This document shows positions 34,701-45,173 of a stretch of DNA of 64,000 nt, piece by piece. Within the stretch, counting starts at the first letter, position 1. Every line of letters starts with the position of its first letter. The DNA lies in contig CM023542.1 of assembly GCA_013350335.1 (NCBI GenBank), positions 6,682,025-6,746,024 on the forward strand, read 5' to 3'. A model generated the notes under the pieces. That model was not told the DNA's origin. It did no database searches and saw only the letters and a program-made list of their open reading frames with translations. Position numbers and translations under genes: made by a program. This stretch comes from Chimonanthus salicifolius (lineage: Eukaryota > Streptophyta > Magnoliopsida > Laurales > Calycanthaceae).

Positions 34701-37648
34701 AAGAAATGGAACCCTCAAATAGAACTGCCAATAACAAAGAATTATTACCCTAGACCAACTCCTGTAGATCTGCAACTTGAAGAAGCTCCATATACTTATA
34801 CTACGGATCTAACCTATTCGGGAAATTCCCTATATGAATGGACTTTAGATGGATTAACCGAATACCAAATCATTCAAATGGTCCATAGTATGCTGATATA
34901 TTCCAATGCCTGTGAAGTAAGAGGAAATATCTTCCTCATGATAACCACCTCTTTCAATGGAATATTAAGAGGATGGTGGAATTACGTCTAACTGGAGCAC
35001 AAAGACTTGAAATAGAAAATGCTGTAAAATTGGATGAATATGGGAGAATTATATACAGAGATAAAACCACAGGAAATTTAGTTGATCCCAATATCAAACT
35101 AGAAGTGGGCACTGGTCAAATCCCTGAAAATTATGAAACACAATCTGATTGTGTGTGTGTTTTACTGTTGTGCATCCTCAATGAATTCACTAGAGGGATT
35201 GCACAAATCAAAGAGAAGATAGGCAACAATTACATCATTTAAGATGTAGAAATTTAGGAGAATTTCGTTGGTATAGAGATGCATTTTTATCCAAAGTTTA
35301 CCAACTCAATGATTGCAATTTTGATATCTAGAAAGAAAGATTTATTTCTGGATTACCACCCTTATGTGCAGAAAAGGTGCGTAATTCTTTGAGAGAAGAA
35401 ATGCATGGAACTATTAATTATAACATGTTGACATTCGGAGGAATTATACAAAGAATTAACAAAGTCGGGATTGCTCTCTGCACTGACCTAAAGATCAGCA
35501 AATAAGCAGAGAAGATGCGAAAATATTCTGGAGACAAAGAATTAGGAGATTTCTGTTTCCAAATTGGTTTAGATCAAAGGGTCGAATCAAAAAGAAAACC
35601 ATCATATCTAGATCTGACATCCACATTAGTAACTTTTCTTCTAGGCAAGACATCTGGCAATATTCCCCCACTGAAAAAGAAGACACTAATCTGGCTCTGA
35701 TACCAATCAGATACAGGATCACATCAAATCTTCTTTTTCATCAATTCCTTAGCTTTTACAGAGTTCACGCGGAATAATTCAGCTAACCGAGACTCTTTTT
35801 TTCTTTTCTTTTCCTTTGTCTTTAGCGGAAGAATACCAGAACTTTCCACCATGCAAATATTCAGTGACAGACCCATCGAGATTAACATGAGAGTCAGATT
35901 AGTGGAGATTGTCCCAATGAGAGTGGAGATTGTCAAGGGGCACAACTTCATCATCCAGATTTTCATCTGGATCATGATTAGAATCCCAATCATGAAGGGT
36001 GTCTTTCTTCTTGGGAAGATATTCTTCTAGGATTTGCTTAATTTTTTCTTCAAAATTAATAGATTCAACAGAGACGTCCATTGGCTCGGGAGATTTTTCT
36101 CGAGCAATTTCTTTAGCAATCTTCTTGGCTAAAAGGTTAGCCATGATCATTTCATTTTCAAGAAGCTTTTCATCTGGAGGAGGATCATTTAGTTTCTCAG
36201 GAGAGCTTTGATTCAGAATTCTCTCATATGTGTCATTTTCAATCTTTGGCCACCATCTCTGATATCTAGTTTGAAAGAGACATGAATGACCATATAAATC
36301 CTTTTTTAACTCAAATTTCCAATGTAGAATGTAGGGAATGTGGAACTTCGCAAAGAAGCGAAGGACATTAATCATATCACAAGAAACCTTTTCTTCGACT
36401 TGGCCAAATTTGATAAATAAGTAACGAAAATTGTCAGGGAGAATTTTCTGGGAAGCACCAAAATGGGACCACCAAGTGAAGAGAAACCAGGATGGAAAGT
36501 TGCGATGAATAGGAACAATATCAGGACTTTCTTCTTTACACCTAATGAACCATGAATGAGAATACTGAAAGTTTTGCCACATCAAAGCAAATTTCCAAGC
36601 ATCAATATAATCCCAGTAATTGAAAAACTCAGTCGAGTTGTATAGCTGGACTGATCTTATCATGTACAAAGGACCATCCCAATCTTCCTCAGTAAGGATT
36701 TTTAAAATGGTGAATTTTGAATAAGTGATAATACCATTTGCATTTTTGTTGTGGAAGATGAAGACACTTTTTGTCTCGTGTCTCTGGTTTTTCTTTTATC
36801 AGGGGAATAATAATGAAGCCCCTTACCAAAGAGAAAATAGGTTATGATCATCAACTGTTTTGGGAATTCAATTGTACACTCAAGTGGAATGAAGGCTTTT
36901 GTAGGGATTTTCCAAGTGTTAAAATTTCTTCTCTTTGTAAGTTTTCTTTGAATTACTAGTTCAAGTTCTTGATTGAGTTAAATAATTGTGTGCAATTTCT
37001 ATTGATTTCTTCCATCCAATTTCATTTCAACTTTGCAAGTCAATTGATTGTTGGAATTGCATATCCTTCTGATTTAATGCAACCACGAGAACTAGTGTTC
37101 TTGGAGACTTGTTTATCATAGATTGCTATCAATGACATCTTTGGTGAGGAACCATTTTGAGGCACTCAGTTTAGTCCGGGACCTTCATTGCACTGAAGTT
37201 CGCTGAGTCCAAATTTCATGTGAGGACTAGCTTGGTTTGCAACACATTGCATCTGAGATAATTCCAGCAATAAATTGCCAAAAAGAAAACAAAGACAATT
37301 TACAAAAAGATAAAACAAAAAATAGAAGAGTAAGATTAAACACTAACCCTAATTTCTTTCCACGATTTGTATTTGAGTGAGCAGTGAACTAGAAAAGGGC
37401 TAAATTACATCTCCTTTGAGGCAATTTTAACGAAAAATTGCTAAAGAATAAGATAAAATACAAGAAAAAGAAATTGGATTGTAGTGAAGACTGAAGAAAC
37501 CTGGATCGAGAGAACGGATGCGATCACCAAGCTTTTGCGTGCAGTCGCCGCATAGATCTCTGGTGAGGAAAGGAAGCCAGTTCGTTAGAAACTCGGCTGC
37601 GATTCGGATCTCCGACGCTTGGTATCCGAGAATAACTGGATCGTTCAT
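19674..37648 (-). CDS. ALKBH9B: ALKBH9-type RNA N6-methyladenosine demethylase, six exons
   Basis: Exons (minus): 37648-37501, 27963-27346, 24077-23992, 23896-23586, 20123-20052 and 19962-19674. They total 1524 nt, 508 codons with the stop, and every junction keeps phase. The protein is an AlkB-family Fe(II)/2-oxoglutarate dioxygenase. Iron ligands are H342-I-D344 (in [11 protein letters not shown]) and H403 (AKHCVPAVP). 2-oxoglutarate-binding arginines are R412 and R418 ([10 protein letters not shown]). Exon 2 encodes an acidic low-complexity segment followed by [18 protein letters not shown], typical of plant ALKBH9/10 proteins. The basic C-terminus follows [15 protein letters not shown]. 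Family knowledge: ALKBH9B removes m6A from RNA in the cytoplasm and influences RNA-virus infection in Arabidopsis. The exon 1 assignment ([20 protein letters not shown]) rests on phase, splice sites and family resemblance. The gene spans 18 kb because intron 1 contains viral and transposon DNA. Assignment to 9B rather than 9A/9C is inference. Confidence 0.88.
21334..21406. repeat. (TA)n microsatellite
   Basis: Long TA run with one early interruption. It abuts the left end of the fold-back repeat at 21407, so the element may have inserted into TA-rich sequence. Confidence 0.9.
21407..22377. mobile_element. large fold-back repeat in intron 4
   Basis: The left arm (about 21409-21655) and the right arm (about 22110-22375, reverse-complemented) match at many blocks: GTAAACCGGTT against GAACGGTT, CCACATGG, ATTTCATTTTG against GTTCATTTTG, and AATTTCACATTT. 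The outer ends both read TATATAG-GATCC. No coding sequence. Related sequence occurs in the glucanase intron at 51040-51345. Class not assigned; possibly a non-autonomous DNA transposon. Confidence 0.55.
24078..27345 (-). other. intron 2 of the demethylase gene
   Basis: Contains a 5-prime truncated LINE (24714-24950) and starts, on the transcribed strand, inside a 42-bp tandem triplication (27224-27349). No other recognised feature. Confidence 0.7.
24714..24950 (+). mobile_element. 5-prime truncated L1 insertion with poly-A and 15-bp target duplication
   Basis: A perfect 15-bp duplication AAACTGCAGAAATTA flanks the segment (24699-24713 and 24951-24965). The segment ends in a T-rich 3-prime UTR and an A-run immediately before the second copy, the signature of target-primed LINE retrotransposition. 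It is inserted in the orientation opposite to the host gene. Confidence 0.85.
27224..27349. repeat. 42-bp tandem triplication spanning a splice donor
   Basis: Three near-identical 42-bp units start at 27224, 27266 and 27308 (ACAGAACAGAGACATGT...). On the minus strand the unit at 27308-27349 carries the 5-prime splice site of exon 2 (AAAG|GTCAGT, exon end 27346). The other two units repeat AAGGTCAGT at 27260 and 27302 within the intron. Confidence 0.9.
28552..28595. repeat. hexanucleotide microsatellite (GGGCWT)n
   Basis: About seven tandem copies, first GGGCAT then GGGCTT. On the minus (transcribed) strand it reads AAGCCC repeats. Confidence 0.9.
29251..29468. repeat. 218-bp direct repeat, left copy
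   Basis: The same 218 bp reappears in the same orientation at 36846-37063 with only three mismatches by eye. It ends exactly where pararetroviral coding sequence begins (29469). The paired copies bracket the viral block, as a long target-site duplication would. Confidence 0.85.
30947..32279. mobile_element. non-autonomous hAT transposon inside the viral polymerase
   Basis: A perfect 8-bp target duplication TTGGAAAC lies at 30939-30946 and 32280-32287. Terminal inverted repeats are CAATGTTATTAAACCCG and (right, reverse complement) CAATGTTTTAAAACCCG. Subterminal regions are rich in AACCCG/CGGGTT motifs, usual for hAT. The 1.3-kb interior has a (TA)n tract (31742-31781) and no transposase frame. 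Removing the element and one duplication restores continuity of the surrounding frame, so insertion followed viral integration. Confidence 0.9.
31742..31781. repeat. (TA)n microsatellite within the hAT element
   Basis: About 20 TA units. Confidence 0.9.
33059..34326 (+). pseudogene. viral second ORF, copy A (disrupted)
   Basis: The ATG at 33059 overlaps the polyprotein stop by 11 bp (ATGGCAAGTAA), a compact viral arrangement. The frame is broken by TGA at 33308-33310 and shifts near 33545; the remainder stays open to 34326. The product is of unknown function. It is lysine/glutamate-rich toward the C-terminus, with a run of acidic and Asp-Pro residues. A second copy lies inverted at 35724-36838 and shows the same C-terminus. 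Confidence 0.75.
33249..34494 (+). repeat. inverted-repeat arm A (viral)
   Basis: About 1.25 kb matching 36838-35611 on the opposite strand, with few substitutions and small indels by eye. It covers most of the second ORF, the primer-binding site and the first codons after it. The arms are separated by about 1.1 kb. Confidence 0.85.
34400..34412 (+). promoter_or_regulatory. viral tRNA-Met primer-binding site, copy A
   Basis: TGGTATCAGAGCC, complementary to the 3-prime end of initiator tRNA-Met. It is the conserved minus-strand replication origin of caulimovirids and lies about 75 nt after the second ORF. Confidence 0.85.
34540..35578 (+). pseudogene. viral capsid-like region (disrupted)
   Basis: Several frames in succession (34584-34991, 34973-35242, then 35243-35578 in another frame) read like one capsid-type region. 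It contains a tryptophan-rich GILRGWWNY segment and ends in a lysine-rich stretch with KELGDFC. At least two frameshifts (near 34975 and 35242) break it. Compared with copy B, most of the movement-protein region expected between the primer-binding site and this segment is deleted. It joins fragment B abruptly near 35579. The capsid assignment comes from position and general resemblance. Confidence 0.6.
35579..35692 (-). pseudogene. start of viral movement-protein-like frame, copy B (truncated)
   Basis: Minus-strand sequence downstream of the copy B primer-binding site encodes a short frame with RRKVTNVDV near its start, cut off at the junction at 35579. The position matches the first gene of caulimovirids. 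Too short for a firm call. Confidence 0.4.
35693..35705 (-). promoter_or_regulatory. viral tRNA-Met primer-binding site, copy B
   Basis: TGGTATCAGAGCC on the minus strand, identical to the copy at 34400-34412. Confidence 0.85.
35724..36838 (-). pseudogene. viral second ORF, copy B (5-prime truncated)
   Basis: Inverted copy of the 33059-34326 ORF, lacking its first 60 or so codons. Frames 36669-35899 and 35993-35724 together cover the rest, with a shift between them caused by the local duplication near 35905-35940. It sits against the right 218-bp repeat. Confidence 0.75.
36846..37063. repeat. 218-bp direct repeat, right copy
   Basis: Matches 29251-29468 (three mismatches). The viral fragment ends just before it. 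Host intron 1 continues after it to the exon 1 donor at 37500. Confidence 0.85.
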
Positions 37649-37800
37649 CTCTTTCTCTGTATCACAGTAACTGAGTCACTGAGTCGACGACTCGGAAGGT
37701 GAAGGTGAGTGGTAGAATCACAAGTGAGGCGACGGTGGTGGGGGTGGGATGGGAAATGGTTGTTATGGAAAAAAGGAGAAGCATGGCATGGAATTCTGCG

Positions 37801-37809
37801 TATTTATGG
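37801..37809 (-). promoter_or_regulatory. candidate TATA box of the demethylase gene
   Basis: CCATAAATA on the minus strand, about 155 bp upstream of the ATG at 37648. Position-based call. Confidence 0.35.
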
Positions 37810-38760
37810 GTCACACACAGGGAGAGGAGACTGTGTTGTCGGTCGTCCACACGACTAACCTTCATACGCCACGATCTTAACCATCCAAAAAGAGAGCTTT
37901 AACTATAGACCGTTGGATGGCCGCCCCGTCACTTGCTTTGCTGCATGTGGCTGATTCTTATAAGACTTAGCAAACTGTTTTATCTATATTATATAATATT
38001 ATAAAAAAAGACTCTTTTATAGTAAGGGTGACTTAAATCTCATATTTTAGATGAGTTTTTGACCGTCAAATTAATTTTCATAAATTTGTCATTAAATTAT
38101 TTATGTTGTTGATGACTTATTTGAATGCAAACTTAATCATTCCACATATTTTTAGAGAGACAATTTTTCATGTTAGCTGAATGATTAAATTATGAATTAA
38201 TATGTTTTTTATTCATATGATAAATATCGATTAAATTCTAACAAGATAGAAGTAATAAATGAGAAAAGTAAATATAAAAAATAACTATTATTTTGTTAAT
38301 TGATTTCTTGTGTACTCTTTATGTATAATATTTTTTCTACTTTAAATTTGGAGGTCTAAATGTTGGTAGATTTATTTTAATCCAATTCATCATGCAAAAC
38401 TCTTTATTATTTAAGGTAACTTGTGACAAATGTATTAAATTTAGAGATTAAAATTATTAAGATTGTCTTAAACTCGACAAACTCCTAAATTTAAATACTA
38501 TAAATACATTCACCTCATCTAATGTATCAATAGCTAGGTCATGTTATGTGACAGGTCAAAACTTACTACTTTTTTAAAATCATTATTATAAAATTTATAT
38601 AGCTCATGATTCATTTCATGAAAAATCTCGTAGGAGAATCTAGCTGAAACAAAGTCTTGCAAATCTAAATCTTTTTTTCTATTTGTTACAGACTTACAGT
38701 GAACTGAAAGTGCTACATGGACACTGTGAAAGGAAAAATTATGTTGCCACACTGTGCAGG

Positions 38761-38770
38761 GGATAAAAGG
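38761..38770 (+). promoter_or_regulatory. candidate TATA box of the 38842 gene
   Basis: GGATAAAAGG lies about 75 bp upstream of the ATG at 38842. Confidence 0.35.
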
Positions 38771-38841
38771 ATAAGGTAGGAGGCGTCTGCAAGTCGAGTC
38801 TATCACCACCCAATCTTCAAAACAGGAAAGAGGAAAGAGGC

Positions 38842-39348
38842 ATGGAAGCCACCTTACTTCCTTCCTCTCCAAAATCATCCTTCCTTCTCAACAACAGCAA
38901 CAAAAACAAGATTAATCTTTTCAGAAATCGATTCTTCTTCCACCCCACCGGAAGCCCCTTCCGTCTACGAGCCATCGACGGAGACAACGGCAGCAACGAT
39001 GCAACCCAAAGCCCATCAACGCCCGAGGCTGTCGAAATCCGTTTCCGACGAGGCTCAAGAAAAAGGGCAAAGCAGCAGGTGCAAGATATGGGCGACGGCA
39101 GCTCAGCCAGCGGCCGTGGGGTTCCTTCACCTCCCAAGGACTGGGATTCAATGACCCTTGGTGAGAAAGCAGTTGAGCTGTACATGGGCGAGAAGGGTCT
39201 TCTCTTCTGGATCAACAAGTTTGCTTATGCTTCCATCTTCATCATCATTGGTGGGTGGATCCTGTTTCGCTTTGTGGGTCCTTCTCTTGGGCTCTACCAG
39301 CTCGACTCTGCTCCACTGCCGCCCTCCGCCGTGTTCAAACAATCATAA
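38842..39348 (+). CDS. small plastid-targeted membrane protein, single exon
   Basis: 168 aa. The N-terminal 45 residues are Ser/Asn/Lys/Arg-rich with few acidic residues, as in chloroplast transit peptides. A basic, flexible middle (RFRRGSRKRAKQQ) is followed by a conserved-looking block DWDSMTLGEKAVELYMGEKG (100-119) and one transmembrane helix at about 127-146 (ending ILFRFVGP). The C-terminus is short. The length and C-terminal block resemble a small Arabidopsis plastid inner-envelope protein (At1g42960 type); this is from memory and function is unknown. It is divergent from the demethylase gene, with 1.2 kb between start codons. The ATG is the first in frame and no intron is needed. Confidence 0.8.
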   Translation: MEATLLPSSPKSSFLLNNSNKNKINLFRNRFFFHPTGSPFRLRAIDGDNGSNDATQSPSTPEAVEIRFRRGSRKRAKQQVQDMGDGSSASGRGVPSPPKDWDSMTLGEKAVELYMGEKGLLFWINKFAYASIFIIIGGWILFRFVGPSLGLYQLDSAPLPPSAVFKQS

Positions 39349-42300
39349 AGAAGAGAAAACAAATGAAGAGCTTGTATATCAACTGGTTTAACTCTCTGTT
39401 TTGTCTGTTCATCTTTTTTGCGTCGGTCTCTGTTTTTACTTACTTTTCAGATATGGAAATGATGCATTCAAATCAGGCTTAATTCTTTCTATTTTCAGAG
39501 GGATCATAGAACAAGATGGATGCAGTTGAATTACGAAAACAAGACAACCACTGTGTATCAATAGTTAATTATCTATTGATCTCTCCATTTGCTTTGAGTT
39601 GTGCTCTGTTTTACAATTACATTTCAAACCCATTTTAATCCTCGAACCAGCTTAAAGCTAAAATTCTCAAGCAAAGCACCTGTAGTTTTATACAAGTGGT
39701 CTTCTGTGATTGGTGGTGATTGTTGGCCGTTGAAGTCTCTCTTAACCCATGCAACCAGGGGAAGTATGCGGTCGTCTAGCTTCAAATAAACAGGGTTATC
39801 AAGTCCATAAATTCTTTTATTATACGTTAAATAGTTAATAATGTATAGTTATAGCAAAAGTTCATTGTTCACCGGTGCGGTTAGAATACTCTTTTTTTAA
39901 ATAACGGGCTTGAGTTAAAACCCGGACTCTGTATAATAATAATCGAATTTATTTTTATCGAGTTATTTAATAATAATAATAAAAATAACAATAATTCGAA
40001 TTAATACTACATGAAATCATTTGATTATTTTTAATTATTTTAAATATAGAACACTTAAAATTGAAAATTTATATATTGATAATTTTTCTACTCAATTTAA
40101 AACATAAGTTTCTTAAAAAATTAAAATAATGATAGTAACAATCATAATAATTATTATTATAATCCTTATTTTATTAAGTTTAATAATAATAATAATAATA
40201 AATAATTTTTATTAATAAATAATCTTTTAAAATATATTTATCATCTAAATAAACAGAAAGAGAAATCTATATTAAGTTGATAATTTTGAATTAAAAATAA
40301 TTTAAAGCTTTTAAAATTTAAAGAGATGAAAAAACATAACTTTATTTATTTGATCAATGTAGATTTTATTAGAAGTAATATACAAGTATAAATCATTATA
40401 ATTAAGATAAATTTTAATTTCTAATTTTTAAAAAATACAGAAAATTGAAAAATTAAAATAATAAAAATATCTTCGTTTCAAATTAGCATTTGCATTAGTG
40501 TCGCACTTGCATATGATAAAAGATTGAGTACTAAAAGAATGAATTGCTAAATTATATAAAAAGAATGAATTATTATTTTCTAAATGCATAAATTGCTTAT
40601 AAAATAATGTTGATTATACCTGTTACATTTACCTATACAGAAATAAGTTTTCAACGTTAAAACTGATAAAATCTTATCTTCGGTCTATAATGTCATAAAA
40701 AAAATTGAATGAATTAGCTATCTTATCTATTGAAAAATAAATATTAAAAAAACTTGAACATAATAATTTAATTAATAATTTTACATCTCAAAATAATAAT
40801 AAATTTTACATAATACTTTGTTATAAATTTAATTATGATATTTTATTTAGTTTCACACAATGTAAAAAAAATTATATGATTTTATTTTTTCTGAATATGT
40901 AAAGGCCCCATCTCAAAAACTCGCTTAGGGCTCCTGAAATTTCAAGACCGCCCCTGCATGCAACTACAACAGTGCAATTCCATCCACAGAGGTCCGGAGC
41001 CCGGTGACTGATTGCAGACATTCTGGTAACAAATAGTACTTCGTTCTTTCAAATGGAACCCATTTTGCACACTTTCTTTAACTGCTGCTATTTAAAAAAT
41101 AATAATAATAATTCTAATTTAGTTTTGCTTTGATCAATAGTCGTCAAAAGAAGGTTTTGGAAAAGCAACATTTACAGCATGTATCCTTTATAGAAATTGA
41201 ATTCTTTGAGAATTAATTTGTTAAAAAATAAAATTTATAAATTTTGTTTTTCATATTTACTAATTTCTATTGTGGGTGTAACTAAAAGGTTACCCAGTGA
41301 TCCATCAATAATTTTTCTTTATTATTACGTGAGTGGGATGACATTTAATTGATGATCATAAAAATTATATGCATAGTTCACTTAACTTATAATTTACTGA
41401 AAAGTGATAATATTATGCGTTAAAGAGTGCAGTTGGATTAAGTTTTGCTTCACATGCCTTAATCTAATATGAAAATTCATGAGTTAGGTCGAGTCAGGTT
41501 GGTTCATAGATCGGGTGCAAGCATACAATATGGGTTGGTTAGATCATGGGTCAAATAATAAATGAAAGAGTTTTGACCTTCACCGTTGGGGTGGGTCACA
41601 TTGCTTCACATACGTAAGCGTCGAGTCTACCGAATGAGATGGTGATAGATTAATTAAATAAGTCGTTCATTAAATATATGACGAACAAAAATCATTTAGA
41701 TTAATTCAATTAATCCATATTTTTAAGCTCTTAAAATTTGATCAGTTAAATTATTATTTTTACTTTTAAACTTCGAAATATGTCATATCGATCAAATCAA
41801 AATGATTTTTGGTATGACACATATTCAACAACAAACTTTCAAGTTGAATCATCACTATTCCATTTGGTAAATTATATACCTACGTGTGTTGAGTAATATA
41901 ATATACACATGTATGCAGAATAATACAATACACACCGGTACGTAGGTGATCATCCTTTAACTTTAAATTTATTTTAATTTCTCGGGTTTGAATCCAAATT
42001 TGAATCTAAATTCCATTTCTTATATATGTAACTGTGTAAGTTTGTATATAGCCATATTTAATTCTAATAACCCAGATGACAATAGTGTAAGTAATACATA
42101 TTATTAACAAATATGTTATACACAGTAGTCAAAGTGCAAGAGGCGACCGAGGCGCTAAAGGTCCCAAAATCTAAGCCCAGGCCTAATTTGGTCATCGGCC
42201 GTGTTTGAGTTAGATTAATGAGTCTTTGAAATTGCTCACCAAAGTTTAATTTAAACCTTTAATGCAAAGTTTCAATTCTTTTATTTTATTTACATTAAAG

Positions 42301-45049
42301 AGACAATCTTTTATGACTATTGAGTGAATCTGAATCGTTCATCAAAGAGTTTTATAAAATATTCGGCTGATCTTCAAAAAAAGATCTACAAGAAATGGCC
42401 TTTTGAATTGAAATAGAATTCAAACCAGTCGTACATATATCAGCTGATATGTCGATATCTTGGCTGAATTATATCTGCCGATATTTTTTTAAAAAAAAAG
42501 AGAAAGAGAAAAATATCGGCTGATACTAAATTTTAAACCCCTGATTCGAACACAGACTTTTCACATTTTTATGCCAACACACCAACCCAGTTATTATTGA
42601 CATGGTCCCTAAAATTAAAAGTCTACCTACCCATTATTCATTAACTTCACCATTCAAATTTTATTTTTCAACCAAAAAAAGAGGATTGTGTGGTTTGCAG
42701 TTCAGACTTCACAATGCTGATTGGGACTGCCCGTCTGCACCTCACACGGCGAAGTTAATAAAACTATGCTTATATATATAAGAGACACAATTTTTTTGAT
42801 GATTATGTATTTTTTAATATTTAATATTTACAATTTGAAATCTATTGCTTGCACAATATTTTCGTAAATCTTAATATTAAAAATAAAAATATAAAAAGCC
42901 TTCATATGACATAAAGTACGTTATTATAAATGATTCCTAAAATTCAATCCCATCTTCATTTAATGGTCTTTCAACTTACAAATGTTGATTACAAATCATT
43001 TGTTCGTTTTAATTTAGATCGTCAAAATCACTAACTCAACGTGAAGGTTATTAATAATTATTTCCCTCTCTACACGTGATTCGAAACATATGGCACGTGT
43101 GTAGTGGTTGGAGGATGAAGGATGGTGTTTGGTTCGTTTATCACTCACGGTAGGTGAAAGAAGAAAAGTTAATGTAATTGAATCCAAAATAATAAAATAA
43201 TAATTTTTATGTAAGACAATTTTTTAATCAACTGAGCTTTTAAAGTATTTTAAAATTAAAAATTGAAATTGAATTCTATTTTTTACTATCAGATTTAAAT
43301 CCATCAAAATCAACAGTGAAAATTTATTAATTTTAGTATATTTTGATTAGATGGTTACTAATCATTTTTACAGTAAGATGATTTATATTTATATATTTGA
43401 TATAATATAATATGTAAGTCTATTTTACAATATCTCAAAAATATAACTTTTATTATAATAAAAATTTTTAATGAAAAAAAGGCGGAGCATCAACGTCCTG
43501 CAACCGACATGGATAGTTTCGTCATTTTGGTTGAACGAAGATATCTCTCCCGCGTCCTGCACGGCTGCACTCCCGCCCTACTACTACTCTCTTTCCCGCG
43601 GCGTCGCGGCGATGAAATACGTCTCCGGTCCGGCATCTGTGTAATAGCCGTTTCTAAAGATTAATTATAAAAGTTACTAATTAATGATAGTTAAATATTA
43701 ATTAAAAATTAAAAATAATAAGATGAAAGCGTATTTCGTGTATAACATTATTTCGAATTTACACATCCTATCAAAACATGAAAAGGTTAAGATTAGATTA
43801 ATAATTTATATTTAAAATTTTAAACTTTAGAAATTTGAGATTAAAATGATGTTTTGTGCAATGTATTTTACTCTCTGTATATATTTTCACCAAACTATTT
43901 TTATTTCAACTTGATTGTTAATAAATAATCTTCTAATTTATTTGTAAAGTGTTATTTGATTGCTAAATTGCATTTCTGTTGACTATTAAAATTTTAATGA
44001 GAATAATTGTTTATAAAATAATTTAAATATTTTTTACACTTCAATTTTTAAAATAATTGTCTGCCTATAATGAAGAGAACTTTATATAGGAAGAGTGCAA
44101 AATTTAAGAATTTGTCAAATTTTATAGATAATGTGATCACGTTAAAATTAACGAGCGTTTTAATGTTTTATATTAAAAAAAATTGATGACAATAATACCG
44201 ACAGAAACACATGTCAGAAGATTTAATGATCATTTATCTCTTATATTTTAAATACAATCCACTTACAATAAGAAATTCTAAAAACATTTCATTTTCAAAT
44301 ATAAAAGAAACTAATTTAAAATTTATCTTAAGTAAATTTTACATTTATTAATATTTAATAGAGATATTATAAAAGAGGTTCCAAGAATTTGCTTAATCCA
44401 AGAAAATTTTATTTTTTTTATATTATGAAATCAGCTACATCTTTTAAATTTTTTTAAGAGAATATAATTTTGAAATTAGCATATGTTTAATATTTTTTTA
44501 ATGAGAAATAGTATTGTTAAAGTTGTTAATAAGCAAAGAGACGGCTAAACTTGTCAAAAAAAAAAAATAGTAGAAATTGAGATATACAGATTTGATTTTT
44601 AAGTTTATTAATCAATTTTATAGTCTTAGATTATTAATAATTTTTATGAATAGTTCAATTTTAATATATTAGTTAATTGACATATTTAAATTATTTATTA
44701 AATTTGGATGAAACCAGCATATACTACTTTAATTTTAATGTTATATTAAAATTTGTAAATCACGTGTTGAATTGAATTGAGAGATTTTTAAACTATAAAA
44801 GTATAAGTTTTTTAATTATAAAATAACACGGCTTTTTAATCAAATAGATTAATATCTCAATTAAAAAAATATAAAGATGACAGGCGATTACAGATCTAGC
44901 TTTGATCCATCAGCATCTTATTTAATTTAACATGAATAAAAAATTGTTTACCATGCTGCTATAGAATTTCGATAAGTTTATTTATTTTGTTTTAATTTTT
45001 GTTTTTGTTTGTTATACATATTTAATATATTATTTTCTTTCTTTATTTA
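39349..45049. other. long AT-rich intergenic spacer
   Basis: About 5.7 kb without a supported gene. The first few hundred bases include the 3-prime UTR of the preceding gene. Around 40,905-40,970 is a worn DNA-transposon end (GGGGCGGTCTTGAAATTTCA on the minus strand). Around 42,430-42,530 is a stretch of GATATC/CCGATA-type repeats also seen near 195-235 and 2520-2590. The rest is AT-rich, with poly-TAA tracts near 40,180. Confidence 0.5.
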
Positions 45050-45089
45050 TTTTTACGGTGGCGCGTATCTCGCGATTCTCTCTTCACCA

Positions 45090-45173
45090 ATGCGAGAAAG
45101 AAAAAACACTCGTGTCTACTCCTGTCCTGCCCACAAGAGTGCAGTCATCGTCGACTCTCACTCCTTTGTTTAA
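45090..45173 (+). promoter_or_regulatory. upstream ORF in the glucanase leader
   Basis: A 27-codon ATG-to-TAA frame upstream of, and not overlapping, the main start at 45428. Relevant only if transcription starts before 45090, which the sequence cannot prove. A second tiny frame (7 codons) lies at 45345-45368. Confidence 0.3.

Larger units (their letters stand above)
35611..36838 (-). repeat. inverted-repeat arm B (viral)
   Basis: Reverse complement of 33249-34494. Differences include a small local duplication of a GACAATCTCCACT segment (near 35905-35940) and a roughly 20-bp deletion near 36775. Confidence 0.85.
29469..36845. mobile_element. endogenous caulimovirid (florendovirus-like) rearranged integrant
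   Basis: Two viral fragments meet head-on near 35579. Fragment A (plus, 29469-35578) runs protease, reverse transcriptase, RNase H, a second ORF, a tRNA-Met primer-binding site, then a capsid-like region. Fragment B (minus, 36838-35579) repeats the second ORF, the primer-binding site and the start of a movement-protein-like frame. Motifs seen include DTGA (protease) and YIDD (polymerase). There is no integrase, which separates this from Ty3/Gypsy elements. Every coding region is broken. A hAT element interrupts fragment A. Family assignment is firm; genus is inferred from the polyprotein-plus-second-ORF layout. Confidence 0.85.
27964..37500 (-). other. 9.5-kb intron 1 of the demethylase gene, host to viral DNA
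   Basis: Donor GTTTCT at 37500 and acceptor TGTAG before 27963. About 27964-29468 and 36846-37500 look like host intron. The block between is endogenous pararetrovirus interrupted by a hAT element. Each segment is annotated separately. Confidence 0.8.

Noticed and set aside
38817..39342. Minus-strand frames opposite the 38842-39348 gene.
   Set aside because: The sense strand encodes a coherent transit peptide, conserved block and membrane helix; the antisense frames do not.
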